Shown here piece by piece: positions 1-11,935 of a DNA stretch of 64,000 bases. Both the position numbers and the translations under genes were made by a program. The notes beneath the pieces are model-generated. The model did no database searches, was not told the DNA's origin, and saw only the letters and a program-made list of their open reading frames with translations. Positions within the stretch are counted from its first letter, which is position 1. Every line of letters begins with the position of its first letter. The stretch lies in contig NZ_JAMZDE010000008.1 of the NCBI RefSeq assembly GCF_024159085.1, forward strand, positions 186,001 through 250,000. Direction: 5' to 3'. The DNA comes from Idiomarina rhizosphaerae. Lineage in GTDB: Bacteria > Pseudomonadota > Gammaproteobacteria > Enterobacterales > Alteromonadaceae.

Positions 1-798
1 GCCGCGTTAGCAGAACAGGTGACAACTAAAGCAAGAAATATTGAGGCCATTCAAGAGCAGGCAAAGCCACAAATCGAACAGCTCTTTTATGCCATGAATA
101 ATGAAGACAGCGCACAGCTGGTAATGAATTTACTGGGCGATCATCAACCCGAAAACTGCCTGGTTTTCTGCAACACTAAAAACGAAGTAAAAGACATTTT
201 TAATACACTTCGGGCCAATAAGTTCAGCGTGTTGGCTCTGCATGGTGAGCTTGAGCAAAAAGATCGCGATCAGGCAATTATACAGTTTAGTAATGGCAGT
301 GCCCGGGTGCTTGTTGCGACCGACGTAGCCTCCCGCGGCTTAGATATCGCCGAACTTGATTTAGTGATTAGCGTTAATATGGCTCATGATTTAGACACTC
401 ATACACACCGCATAGGTCGTACTGGCCGCGCAGGTAAAAAAGGCGTCGCAATAACCCTAATTGCCGAAAAAGACGATTATAAAATGCGCTTGCTTGAGGA
501 TACTTTTGCGGAACCTATTCATGTACAGCCTGCGCCAGCGCTGTCTAACAACACACCGTTGAAAGCTAATATGTCCACCATACAAGTCAGTGGTGGGAAA
601 AAGGACAAGTTGAGACCGGGTGACATTGTTGGCGCGCTAACGAAGGATAACGTTTTAAGTGCTGACGACATTGGAAAAATAAAGCTGGAAAGTACCTTTG
701 GTTTTGTTGCCGTAAACTCCCGTTTGGCTAAGCACGCTTTAGGGCTTATCAATAATAATAAAATAAAAGGTAAGAAGTTTCGGGCGAAAGTACTTTAA
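1..798 (+). CDS. dbpA: ATP-dependent RNA helicase DbpA, 3' part
   Basis: This is the C-terminal part of a DEAD-box RNA helicase; the frame is open to the left edge, so the GTG at 19 is not the real start and the N-terminal RecA lobe lies outside. Seen: helicase lobe 2 with an ATDVASRGLDI segment (motif V) and HRIGRTGRAG (motif VI), then a C-terminal RNA-binding domain of the DbpA type with the KKDKLRPGDIVGALT signature. That C-terminal domain is what separates DbpA from other DEAD-box proteins. In the family it binds hairpin 92 of 23S rRNA and acts in late 50S subunit assembly. The gene converges on katG. About 265 codons of an expected 455-460 are present. Confidence 0.95.
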   Translation, partial: AALAEQVTTKARNIEAIQEQAKPQIEQLFYAMNNEDSAQLVMNLLGDHQPENCLVFCNTKNEVKDIFNTLRANKFSVLALHGELEQKDRDQAIIQFSNGSARVLVATDVASRGLDIAELDLVISVNMAHDLDTHTHRIGRTGRAGKKGVAITLIAEKDDYKMRLLEDTFAEPIHVQPAPALSNNTPLKANMSTIQVSGGKKDKLRPGDIVGALTKDNVLSADDIGKIKLESTFGFVAVNSRLAKHALGLINNNKIKGKKFRAKVL

Positions 799-835
799 TT
801 CGCGGTGCCTCAGCCTGCTCTCTTAAATGACAATG

Positions 836-881
836 TAAAAAGCGGTGATACTCTCTTTTTTATGAAGAGAATACCACCGCT
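836..881 (-). terminator. Rho-independent terminator of katG
   Basis: A long imperfect inverted repeat, with outer arms AGCGGTG and CACCGCT-type at 841-881, lies between the convergent dbpA and katG genes. Read on the minus strand the stem is followed by TTTTTA, so it fits a terminator for katG. It may also serve dbpA. Confidence 0.7.
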
Positions 882-895
882 CACACGCTTAGATA

Positions 896-3157
<2,262 letters not shown>

Positions 3158-3384
3158 TTACCCTTTTCGTTAGACACAATAAGTGCCTCAGTAATATAAA
3201 ACAAACGCCGTGTTTTAGGGGGCTCAGATAGATGAGGAAAACAGATTGGCATAATCGGATAGTCAGTCTTGACCAAAAAATACAGCTGTTAATATGTTAA
3301 GAATGTTTAAAAATTGAGGCAAAAAATAAGAGCTGCGTATATACCTATAACTAAGTTGATTGTTAACACGGTGTAGGTTTTCTC

Positions 3385-6201
3385 ATGAATAAACACAAAA
3401 GAAGTTATTTAGCGCTCTGTACTTGTGCTGCCATAAGTTCATTTGCTTTGCCAACCCAGGCTCTAGTTATGCAACAGGAACGCGGTGAAGATGATGAAGA
3501 GGCAATGGAAAAAATTACTGTTGTAGGCAGTAATATTCGGGGGGCGCAAGCTGCCGGTCGACTCCCGGTAACTATCCTCGATTCAGATGACATCATTAAT
3601 ACAGGCGCCGTAACCGGAGATGAACTGCTTCGCTCTATTCCTCAGGTGGGCGATATCAGTTTTAACAACGAGCGGTCTATTGGTGGCGTTAATGACGCTC
3701 GTGGCGATGTCGCTTCCATTAACTTACGAGGTATCGGCACAGGTAATACATTAACTCTGCTCAACGGCCGTCGCTTGGTTCTTCACCCGGGAACCCAGAC
3801 CGAGAACTTTGTTCCTGTTACTACGGTAAACTCAAACACGCTTCCGGTAACCGGCTTAAGACGGCTTGAAGTACTTCGTGATGGCGCTTCAGCACTTTAT
3901 GGAACCGACGCCGTTGCTGGTGTGGTGAACTATGTTCTAAAAAAAGAAGTGACACAAACCCAGCTAAACCTGAGCGCAGGCAACGCTGAAGGAACCTCTA
4001 TGCAGCAGTACTTAGCCAGTGGTTCAACCGGGGTGTTTTTCAACGACAACAAAAGCCATTTAAGTCTCTCGTTTGCGTATTACACCAGGGACGAAATAGG
4101 CGCAAGCGAACGCTCATACTCCGCCAGTGAAGACCGGCGTTTTAACGACCGAATACCAGAAGCTTTTGTTGGCGACACTCAATTAGACAACCGTTCGCTG
4201 TCCAGCCCCTGGGCCATATACGATGGTGAAAATATTGGCCGTTTCCATATTCGCCCGGAATCTATGGGCGATTGCTTTCAAACTTTGTCTGATGGAGTCT
4301 GTGCTGCTGAAGGTTCCATTCCCAGAGATATGCGTTATGACTCAGCCAAGGATCAGAGCATGACTTCAGCGGTAGACCGGGTAAACTTATTTGCCTATTA
4401 CACCCACTCTCTTGCCCCAAACCTGGAACTTTTTGGCGAGGCATTATATTACGAAGCAATATCCAAGCGGCGGCGCGAACAAAATGCCAACCTTACCGCG
4501 CAACGTTTTACCATTAGTGAAGATGCCGCCTATAACCCATTTGGTGAAACCGTAACGCTGCGCAACATACGTCCAATGGATGTCGGTCCCAGACGAATCG
4601 AGGTGGAGGATTCCAGTTACCGTTTACTGGGCGGCATAAAAGGCTACTCAAAACAGTGGGAATGGGAATCCGCCCTACTCTATTCCAGAGCCGACACACT
4701 GGATACGGGTTATAACCGCATCCGCGTGAGTGCGCTGCAAGAGGCGATTAACTCAACCAATATAGAAGAAGCCTATAATCCATTTATTGGCGGTAATCCG
4801 GATAACGTGAACAACGGCACGTCAGTCTATAACTCAGCCGCGGTTATAGCCGGGCTGACTGAAGACATAACCCGGGACAGTACTAGCGAACTAGCGCAAT
4901 GGGACTTCAAATTATCCAACCCGGCATTGACAAACTGGTACGCAGGCGACATTGGTATTGCTGCAGGAGTTGAGTATCGTTACGAAGCCTACGCCGATGA
5001 CCGACATTATTTGCTGGACGGTTCGACCCCTTTCTACGATCAAGTCACTGGCGAACTCATGACTAACTCCGATGTTCTGGGAAGCAGCTTTACACCGGAT
5101 TCAGAAGGCAGTCGTAACGTTTTTTCCGCTTATACTGAGCTCTTGGTACCGCTGCACGAAACCATTGATATGCAACTGGCGCTTCGTTACGAAAGATTCA
5201 ACGATGTCGGTAGCGTAACTAAGCCTAAAGTAGCTCTTAGCTGGCTACCGGTTGACTGGCTGCAATTAAGAGCATCGTACTCCGGCGGTTTTCGCGCCCC
5301 CAACTTGCCTCAGGTGGTTGAGGAAAGCGTTTCGCGAACCAACTCACGAACGGATCCCGTTATCAATGACCGTTACAGCATAACTGAAATTCGAGGAGGC
5401 AATAGTAAACTCACACCAGAAGATGACGAGATTTATAACTTCGGTTTTGCCATTACTCCGTTCCAAAACTTCCTCATAACAGTCGATCGCTGGAGGATTG
5501 AGCAAGAAAACGTGGTCGGAATCTTAAACAGCCAGACTCATTTACTCTACGATTCTCTACTGCGTTCACAAGGCAGCTCAAACCCAGCCGTTATACGTAA
5601 CGATGACCTGGAAGTTGTTTATGTAAATAATCAGTACGACAACCTCGAAGTTCGTGAAATTTCCGGCACCGATATCAGTATTAATTATGAAGTTAACAGT
5701 GAAGCCTTTGGTTTATTCAACTTTTCGATCAACGCAGCTCACTTGCGTAAATTTATGCAAACTCCGGACCCTATAAGTGCCATTGTTCTGGAAGCTCAGG
5801 AAAGTGGTAACCCTGCTGTCCCTATTGACATTCCGGTGGTTGGCGCAGGTGATTTACGACAAATCGACGGGAACCCTAAATGGCGTTCGTTTGCTCGTCT
5901 GGACTGGGATCTCGGGAACTGGGGCGCCGGTATCCGGGTCAACTATGTTGATGACTTTTACGAAACTAGCGTAACAACGTCTGATGGAGAAATGATGCCA
6001 ATTGACAGCTGGGTCACAACCGATATCTATCTTGATTACCACTTTAGCCAGGAGGCCCTCGACGGCTTAAGTCTGCGAATAGGCGCTCGCAACCTGGCCA
6101 ATAAAAAACCGCCCATTGCGGACGAAAGCTTCGGTTACTTTTCCGATGTCCACTCAAACCGTGGGCGTTATACATACGCAACCTTGTCCTGGGCATTTTA
6201 G
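3385..6201 (+). CDS. TonB-dependent outer-membrane receptor
   Basis: Outer-membrane gated channel that imports a large substrate using TonB energy. Seen: signal peptide (about residues 1-26), a TonB box (EKITVVGS, about 42-49), a plug domain with the SINLRGIGTGNTLTLLNGRRL region, a long 22-strand-type barrel, and a terminal phenylalanine as expected for BAM insertion. At 938 residues it is of the large class often used for peptides, glycans or other polymers rather than simple siderophores. No Fur box was seen upstream, which argues against iron control. The stop lies 8 nt before an M14 carboxypeptidase gene, so the two are probably co-transcribed and the substrate may be a peptide. The substrate is inference. 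Confidence 0.92.
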   Translation: MNKHKRSYLALCTCAAISSFALPTQALVMQQERGEDDEEAMEKITVVGSNIRGAQAAGRLPVTILDSDDIINTGAVTGDELLRSIPQVGDISFNNERSIGGVNDARGDVASINLRGIGTGNTLTLLNGRRLVLHPGTQTENFVPVTTVNSNTLPVTGLRRLEVLRDGASALYGTDAVAGVVNYVLKKEVTQTQLNLSAGNAEGTSMQQYLASGSTGVFFNDNKSHLSLSFAYYTRDEIGASERSYSASEDRRFNDRIPEAFVGDTQLDNRSLSSPWAIYDGENIGRFHIRPESMGDCFQTLSDGVCAAEGSIPRDMRYDSAKDQSMTSAVDRVNLFAYYTHSLAPNLELFGEALYYEAISKRRREQNANLTAQRFTISEDAAYNPFGETVTLRNIRPMDVGPRRIEVEDSSYRLLGGIKGYSKQWEWESALLYSRADTLDTGYNRIRVSALQEAINSTNIEEAYNPFIGGNPDNVNNGTSVYNSAAVIAGLTEDITRDSTSELAQWDFKLSNPALTNWYAGDIGIAAGVEYRYEAYADDRHYLLDGSTPFYDQVTGELMTNSDVLGSSFTPDSEGSRNVFSAYTELLVPLHETIDMQLALRYERFNDVGSVTKPKVALSWLPVDWLQLRASYSGGFRAPNLPQVVEESVSRTNSRTDPVINDRYSITEIRGGNSKLTPEDDEIYNFGFAITPFQNFLITVDRWRIEQENVVGILNSQTHLLYDSLLRSQGSSNPAVIRNDDLEVVYVNNQYDNLEVREISGTDISINYEVNSEAFGLFNFSINAAHLRKFMQTPDPISAIVLEAQESGNPAVPIDIPVVGAGDLRQIDGNPKWRSFARLDWDLGNWGAGIRVNYVDDFYETSVTTSDGEMMPIDSWVTTDIYLDYHFSQEALDGLSLRIGARNLANKKPPIADESFGYFSDVHSNRGRYTYATLSWAF

Positions 6202-6209
6202 GATTATAA

Positions 6210-7379
6210 ATGCTGACATTAGTCAATGTTGCGTTATTAGGTCAGTTAGCGTTTCAGCACCCTGAGGAAGCAGATAAAGAACCGAAAGACTGCTCTTTTG
6301 AGCAAATCGAGTTCACGATTAATTTTGCTGTTGGACGCCTGAACCACTGCGAGAAAACAGGTGATAATAAATACAGGCTCTTTCTTGAGCCTGAACGGGA
6401 GAAAATTAACCCCAGCCCCTGGTATGCTTTTGCGGTAAAAAATAAGACCGAAACAAGCCAAACGGTCGCTATCACTTTGGTAGCCAGCGAGGGAGTCTCT
6501 CGATATAAACCCAAACGTAGCGAGGGTGACGATATTTGGCATCCTATTCCGTTTTCAGAGGGAGACGGCACACTTCAGTTTGAGTTAACCCTTTCGGGTC
6601 AGACCAAAGAGTATATTGCCGGACAGGAGATTATTGATAACGTTCATTATATTGAGTGGCTCAGTAGTCTTATTAAAGAACCACAACAAACTGAAGTTAT
6701 TTCTCTCGGCGTCTCCAGTGAAGGACGCAACCTGGCGGCGCTGGAACATAGAGTTGAATCCAGCAATAAATGGATAATATTAATTGGCAGACAACACCCT
6801 CCCGAAGTGACTGGTGCGTTAGCACTACTGCATTTTGGTGAGTTGCTGTTTAGTGATGAACCTTACGTGGTTAAATTTCGCCAAAAATACAATATTTTAC
6901 TGGTACCCAACATGAATCCAGATGGAGTCTATCACGGCAATTGGCGCTTAACAGCAGCAGGGATAGATATGAATCGGGATTGGAAGAATCAAACCTTACC
7001 TGAGACTCAAGCTCTCACTAATTACCTGAAAAAGCTTGTTGAAAACGGCGGGCAAATTGAATTTGCAATTGATTTCCACTCCACCCATCGCAACGTTTTT
7101 TACACCATGCCAAAAGACTATGAGTCGCCCAGTGGAGTACCATTAAGAAACCCGCGTCGAGTTTACGACTGGATTGAAGAAATTGCTGAAATGGTTGATT
7201 CAGTGGAGCTGGATTATCAGTCAGGAGATCATCCTGAAAGTGGCGTTTTCAAGCAATTTATAGCTGATGAGTTTGCTGCACACGCAGTAACTTATGAGGT
7301 TAGTGACAGCGAAGACCGAAATAATATAAAGCGGGTTGCCGAAGCCGCATTAATATCTTTAATAAACCGCTTAGATTAA
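6210..7379 (+). CDS. M14-family zinc carboxypeptidase
   Basis: Predicted zinc peptidase that trims C-terminal residues from peptides. Seen: the M14 zinc motif HxxE at H196/E199 (RQHPPE), N255-R256 for substrate carboxylate binding (DMNRDW), third zinc ligand H290 (IDFHST), and probable catalytic E363 (TYEVSD). A beta-rich N-terminal region of about 140 residues precedes the catalytic domain, as in the cytosolic-carboxypeptidase-like branch of M14. The N-terminus is only weakly hydrophobic, so the cell location is unclear: cytoplasmic or poorly predicted secretion. Its position 8 nt after the TonB receptor suggests it processes what the receptor imports. No alternative start is clearly better than the ATG at 6210. 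Confidence 0.87.
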   Translation: MLTLVNVALLGQLAFQHPEEADKEPKDCSFEQIEFTINFAVGRLNHCEKTGDNKYRLFLEPEREKINPSPWYAFAVKNKTETSQTVAITLVASEGVSRYKPKRSEGDDIWHPIPFSEGDGTLQFELTLSGQTKEYIAGQEIIDNVHYIEWLSSLIKEPQQTEVISLGVSSEGRNLAALEHRVESSNKWIILIGRQHPPEVTGALALLHFGELLFSDEPYVVKFRQKYNILLVPNMNPDGVYHGNWRLTAAGIDMNRDWKNQTLPETQALTNYLKKLVENGGQIEFAIDFHSTHRNVFYTMPKDYESPSGVPLRNPRRVYDWIEEIAEMVDSVELDYQSGDHPESGVFKQFIADEFAAHAVTYEVSDSEDRNNIKRVAEAALISLINRLD

Positions 7380-7483
7380 AGGTTTCGTAAAGGACATTGC
7401 TGCCTGACCCAGGTGTAGCTAGCTTTAAATAGAGATAACCGCTTGGTTACTTCTGATTAGCTACTCTCAACTAAGGAAGAATT

Positions 7484-8092
7484 ATGAAGAAAACATTAAT
7501 TGCAATTGCATTGATTGGAACTTCAACTAGCGCCTTTGCAGACTCTCCTAACTGGGATAAAATTCAGGCGTCCTACATAGAAACCGATATTGAAACTCCT
7601 ATCGACGAAGATATTACAATGGATGGTTATGCTGTAGCAGGCTCGCTTTCATTAAGTGACTCAATTTTTGTGTTGGCCAATTTCGACTCCGTTGGTGACG
7701 AATCGGATTTCGGTGACGTTGATTTAGATTCACTTAACGCAGGTATCGGCTTTAATCACGCTATCACAGAGTCAACCGACGTTTTCGCTACAGTTACTTA
7801 TGAAAAGCTTGAACTTGTTGGCTCAGTAGACGACCTTGGTTCAGAGTCTTTCGATGAATCAGGATACGGAGCCGGCGCTGGCATTCGTTCAATGATCACC
7901 GACTTCTTTGAACTATCAGTAAAAGCTGATTATCTGGATATTGATGACGAAAACGGTATTCGTTATGACGCTTCAGCTTTCTTTCACTTAACCAGTAACC
8001 TCTCTCTTGGTGTTGGTTATAAACTCTACGATTTGGATGAAATCGATCAGGATGTCGATACTGTCGCCGCAACAGTCCGGTACAGCTTCTAA
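7484..8092 (+). CDS. Small outer-membrane beta-barrel protein
   Basis: Predicted 202-residue outer-membrane protein. Seen: signal peptide ending in SAFA (about residues 1-19), a strongly acidic mature chain with alternating polar and hydrophobic strands, and a C-terminal VRYSF ending typical of barrels inserted by the BAM complex. The size fits an eight-stranded barrel. No function can be assigned; similar proteins are annotated as porin-family or OmpA-barrel-like. A good AAGGAAG ribosome site precedes the ATG. The many Asp and Glu residues fit a surface adapted to salty water, which is inference. Confidence 0.75.
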   Translation: MKKTLIAIALIGTSTSAFADSPNWDKIQASYIETDIETPIDEDITMDGYAVAGSLSLSDSIFVLANFDSVGDESDFGDVDLDSLNAGIGFNHAITESTDVFATVTYEKLELVGSVDDLGSESFDESGYGAGAGIRSMITDFFELSVKADYLDIDDENGIRYDASAFFHLTSNLSLGVGYKLYDLDEIDQDVDTVAATVRYSF

Positions 8093-8114
8093 CTCTCGGC
8101 CTAAATGCTTAAAC

Positions 8115-8148
8115 GCTGGCGTGTCACCTTCTATAACGACACGCCAGC
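8115..8148 (+). terminator. Hairpin after the barrel gene
   Basis: A perfect 11-bp inverted repeat (GCTGGCGTGTC with its complement, 12-nt loop) lies 22 bp after the barrel gene. The T-rich run follows only after about 15 nt, so it may be a 3'-end stabiliser rather than a classical terminator. Confidence 0.45.
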
Positions 8149-8312
8149 ACACCACTCCAACATTTTTAATTTCTCTAATTCATTATTTTTACTGCAAAAA
8201 ACCGATCTAACTTTAAGAAACCTTCGTAGCTCTCTATACTCTATTAGTAAATTTAGAATAAACGCTTAAATTCAAAGCGTAAGAGTACCTATTTTTATAC
8301 AGGGGAGAGCAA

Positions 8313-10007
8313 ATGAATAAAAAAGAAGAGGAAGTGCTCCGCGGGGACAAAGATCTCGAGCGCGAGCGCAAAGCCGACGACCCAATGATTCCTGACGGTG
8401 AAGTCAACCCAATAGACACGGATTATCAAGTAGGACAAGATAACGTTGTTATGAAAGTAGGACCTTTTGGTCTGGATTTCCATAACCGCGTATTCGCTAT
8501 CTCCGGACTTGCGATTGTCGCCTTTGTGGTTATTACTTTGATGTTTCAAAATCAGGCGGAACCCGTCTTCACCGCAACTAAGAACTGGTTAACAGCAAAC
8601 CTTGACTGGTTCTTTATTGGCGCAGCCAATATTTTTGTGCTTCTGTGCTTGTTCTTAATCTTTTCACCGCTAGGTAACGTTCGTTTAGGCGGCACTGAAG
8701 CAAGCCCTGACTTTTCCTATTTAGGCTGGTTCTCAATGTTGTTCGCCGCAGGTATGGGTATTGGACTCATGTTTTACGGTGTATCTGAGCCGATTACTCA
8801 TTTTAGTGCTGCATTTGGTGGAACTGAGTTTAACGCAGAAGGTATTCGTACCGACTCAGCACCTCTTGGCGGCGCAGGTGGTGACCAGGCTGCGGCAATA
8901 AAATTAGGCATGGCTGCAACCATTTTCCACTGGGCTCTGCACCCTTGGGCTATTTACGCCGTTCTCGCTTTAGGTTTAGCCTTATTTTCTTTCAACAAAG
9001 GCTTACCCTTAACAATACGCTCTATTTTTTACCCAATTCTGGGCGAGCGCGTATGGGGTTGGCCAGGACATATCATTGATATTATCGCAATACTGGCAAC
9101 CTTATTCGGTCTTGCAACATCACTTGGACTGGGTGCTTCTCAGGCGGCAGCAGGACTAAACTTTCTATTCGGCTGGGCTGAAGGTAATACCACCGATGTT
9201 CTGCTGGTTATAGGAATAACCGCTATCGCATTAATTTCAGTTCTTGCCGGTCTGGAAAAGGGTGTACAGCGACTATCGCAAGTGAATATGTCACTGGCTG
9301 CTATTCTTATGCTGTTTGTCATTATTGTCGGCCCGACGCTAGCTATTTTCACCGGTTTTGCGGAAAACCTTTACAATTACATTGTTAACCTTCCTGCCCT
9401 ATCAAATCCGGTTGGACGAGAAGACCTGGGTTACTCTCAAGGTTGGACATCGTTTTACTGGGCATGGTGGATTGCATGGTCACCTTTTGTAGGTATGTTT
9501 ATTGCCCGCGTTTCACGAGGCCGTACCGTACGTGAATTCTTAATTTCGGTACTATTGATACCTTCTCTGGCCTGCGTATTCTGGATGACAGTATTCGGTA
9601 CCGCTGCAATAGAGCAATTCGTTGCGGGAGCCGAGCAAATAGCCAGTGAAAAGCTTTCACTCAAACTGTTTATTATGCTGGGAGGCTTGCCCTGGACAGA
9701 AGTAACCTCGTTTGTGGGTATTATTCTGGTTATGGTATTTTTCATTACCTCGTCTGATTCAGGCTCGCTGGTTATCGATACCATAAGCGCTGGCGGTAAA
9801 GTTGAAGCACCGGTACCTCAGCGTATATTCTGGTGTACGTTTGAAGGGTTAGTCGCAATTGCGCTGATACTTGGCGGTGGTCTCGTTGCCCTGCAGGCAA
9901 TGTCCTTATCTTTAGGCTTACCGTTTACCATTGTTTTATTGGCTTCCTGTTTTGCAGTCGTTCAGGGATTGCGTTCCGAGCCAAGAGTTGGTAAACCTGC
10001 TAAGTAG
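8313..10007 (+). CDS. BCCT-family betaine/carnitine/choline transporter
   Basis: Secondary transporter of quaternary ammonium compounds in the inner membrane. Seen: about 12 membrane helices, the glycine-rich GMGIGLMFYGVSEP segment in the first repeat, and the aromatic FYWAWWIAWSPFVG segment in the helix that forms the substrate box in BetP, followed by RVSRGRTVREF. The first 50 residues are highly charged and hydrophilic; in some BCCT proteins terminal tails sense osmotic or ionic state, but this tail is not recognisably homologous. A likely role is uptake of glycine betaine or similar solutes for osmoprotection. A strong GGGGAGA ribosome site precedes the ATG, and a terminator follows, so it may be transcribed alone. 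Confidence 0.93.
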   Translation: MNKKEEEVLRGDKDLERERKADDPMIPDGEVNPIDTDYQVGQDNVVMKVGPFGLDFHNRVFAISGLAIVAFVVITLMFQNQAEPVFTATKNWLTANLDWFFIGAANIFVLLCLFLIFSPLGNVRLGGTEASPDFSYLGWFSMLFAAGMGIGLMFYGVSEPITHFSAAFGGTEFNAEGIRTDSAPLGGAGGDQAAAIKLGMAATIFHWALHPWAIYAVLALGLALFSFNKGLPLTIRSIFYPILGERVWGWPGHIIDIIAILATLFGLATSLGLGASQAAAGLNFLFGWAEGNTTDVLLVIGITAIALISVLAGLEKGVQRLSQVNMSLAAILMLFVIIVGPTLAIFTGFAENLYNYIVNLPALSNPVGREDLGYSQGWTSFYWAWWIAWSPFVGMFIARVSRGRTVREFLISVLLIPSLACVFWMTVFGTAAIEQFVAGAEQIASEKLSLKLFIMLGGLPWTEVTSFVGIILVMVFFITSSDSGSLVIDTISAGGKVEAPVPQRIFWCTFEGLVAIALILGGGLVALQAMSLSLGLPFTIVLLASCFAVVQGLRSEPRVGKPAK

Positions 10008-10034
10008 CTATTAGCGAAAGCTCCTTACCCATTT

Positions 10035-10060
10035 AAAAGCGGCGCTGAAGCGCCGCTTTT
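10035..10060 (+). terminator. Rho-independent terminator after BCCT gene
   Basis: Perfect 11-bp stem AAAAGCGGCGC with a TGAA tetraloop, ending in TTTT. It lies between the BCCT gene and the DUF294 gene, only 18 nt before the latter's start, so it may allow partial read-through into that gene. Confidence 0.85.
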
Positions 10061-10078
10061 GCTATAACAGGTACAATT

Positions 10079-11932
10079 ATGGAAGCCGAACATCTGGAAA
10101 TTCTGAATTTTTTACGTCGTTTCCCTCCTTTCAATGAGTTACCTGAAGACGAACTTGTTGAGCTTGCCAAAAACACTGCAATCAGCTATTTCAAAGCCGG
10201 CTCTCAAGTACTTGAATATAATGAGTCAATTTCTGATTTATACGTCATTAGGAACGGTTCAGTAGAAACCTACAACCGTAACGGCGACCTGTTTAATCGT
10301 TTAAGCGAAGGTGGTTTTTTTGGTGAAGCGGGTTTACTGCGTAAAGGCAAGGTTCGTTACCCTGTCAAAGCATTAGAAGATACGCTTATCTACTTTATTC
10401 CCGGCAGTTTGTTTAATCGCTTGTTCGATGAATACGACAGCTTTGCCGACGCAGTGGAAGTCGAAGGACACAGGCGCGTAAATCAAGCCGTAAAAGAGCA
10501 GGAAAACCGTAATGAATCGCTTTCTGCGACCGTTGATACAATCATTACGCGCGAGCCGGTTTCTATTGATTTAAACGCCAGTATTCATGATGCCGCCGCT
10601 AAAATGACGGATGAGAAAGTATCATCACTGCTTATTATTGATGAAACACAGCATCTTCCTGTGGGGATTATAACGGACAAAGACCTACGCAAGCGTGTTC
10701 TGGCGGTAAACCGGTCCAGTACCCACCCCGTTTCTTCTATAATGACCGAGAACCTGACATTTGTTCAGCATAATAACCGCGTGTTCGAAGCTTTGTTGAT
10801 AATGATGCGAACCAACCTTCACCATTTGCCGGTACTGAAAAAAGGTCAGGTTGTAGGTGTCATAGCTTTATCGGATGTGGCACAGCATGAGTCAAAAAGT
10901 ACTCTGTTTATTGTCAGTGGTATTTTTAAGCAAAACTCTATTGAAGAGCTAACCGAACTTGCAGAAAGTGTCCGCGCCAGTTTTGTGCGCATGGTTAACG
11001 AAGATGCGAACTCGCGGATGATAGGTTCGGCAATGGCTACCATTGGTCGTTCGTTCAAACAGCGGCTTTTAGAGCTTGGCGAGGAGAAATTCGGACCGCC
11101 GCCGGTGCCCTACTGTTTCCTGGCTTTGGGTTCAATGGCACGTGACGAGCAAAGTATTGTCACGGATCAGGACAACGCTATGGTTTTACACGACGATTTT
11201 GATCCCAAACAGCACGATGCCTACTTTAAAGAGTTAGCGGGCTTTGTGGCCGACGGCTTAAATGCCTGCGGCTACACCTATTGTACGGGCGGCATTATGG
11301 CCACCACCGATGCTTGGCGACAACCGTTAAAAGTGTGGAAAAACTATTTTACCGACTGGATTGAAAACCCGTCACCGGAAAAGCTGCTGCACTCTTCCAT
11401 ATTTTTTGATTTGGACGGTGTCTGGGGGCAACAAAAATTCGCCGATGAGCTCAATTCACTAATTCGAAAAAAAGCCAAAGGTAACAAACGATTTTTAGGT
11501 TCTATGGCACGTAATGCGCTAAACCGCACACCGCCTCTGGGCTTTTTTAAAGATTTTGTCATGGAAAAGGATGGCAAACACCGTGACAGCATCAATACCA
11601 AACGTCGCGGCACCGGCCCGGTTGCAGATTTGATCCGTGTGCATGCTCTGGCCATTGGTTCATCACAGCGCAACTCCTTTACTCGTCTTGAAGATATTAT
11701 TGAGTCACAAATTTTGCCACAAGGTCGCGGACCAGATTTACGTGATGCCCTGGAACTGATTTCTATGGTGAGAATTAGACATCAGGCGTTAGCTATTTCG
11801 GCTGGTGAAGTTCCTGACAATAACGTTGCTCCGGAAGACTTATCTCATTTTGAACGTAAAAACTTAAAAGACGCCTTTCAAATTCTAAGTAATGCACAAA
11901 AATATTTGCGTTACCGTTACTCGGGAGGCTAA
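10079..11932 (+). CDS. cNMP-binding/CBS/DUF294 nucleotidyltransferase-like protein
   Basis: Cytoplasmic signalling protein of 617 residues with four recognisable parts in order: a cyclic-nucleotide-binding fold (about 15-130; FFGEAGLL is the phosphate-binding region), a pair of CBS domains (about 150-285), a DUF294 nucleotidyltransferase-like domain with GSMARDEQSIVTDQDNAM (about 345-375), and the DUF294 C-terminal helical domain. The GS...D.D pattern of the transferase superfamily is intact, so catalysis is plausible, but no target is known. Such proteins usually sit beside a DEDDh exonuclease, as here (3-nt gap), and often beside an acetate-type symporter. Not GlnD: there are no HD or ACT domains. 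The role may be to adjust transport or metabolism to nucleotide signals; this is inference. Confidence 0.86.
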   Translation: MEAEHLEILNFLRRFPPFNELPEDELVELAKNTAISYFKAGSQVLEYNESISDLYVIRNGSVETYNRNGDLFNRLSEGGFFGEAGLLRKGKVRYPVKALEDTLIYFIPGSLFNRLFDEYDSFADAVEVEGHRRVNQAVKEQENRNESLSATVDTIITREPVSIDLNASIHDAAAKMTDEKVSSLLIIDETQHLPVGIITDKDLRKRVLAVNRSSTHPVSSIMTENLTFVQHNNRVFEALLIMMRTNLHHLPVLKKGQVVGVIALSDVAQHESKSTLFIVSGIFKQNSIEELTELAESVRASFVRMVNEDANSRMIGSAMATIGRSFKQRLLELGEEKFGPPPVPYCFLALGSMARDEQSIVTDQDNAMVLHDDFDPKQHDAYFKELAGFVADGLNACGYTYCTGGIMATTDAWRQPLKVWKNYFTDWIENPSPEKLLHSSIFFDLDGVWGQQKFADELNSLIRKKAKGNKRFLGSMARNALNRTPPLGFFKDFVMEKDGKHRDSINTKRRGTGPVADLIRVHALAIGSSQRNSFTRLEDIIESQILPQGRGPDLRDALELISMVRIRHQALAISAGEVPDNNVAPEDLSHFERKNLKDAFQILSNAQKYLRYRYSGG

Positions 11933-11935
11933 GCA

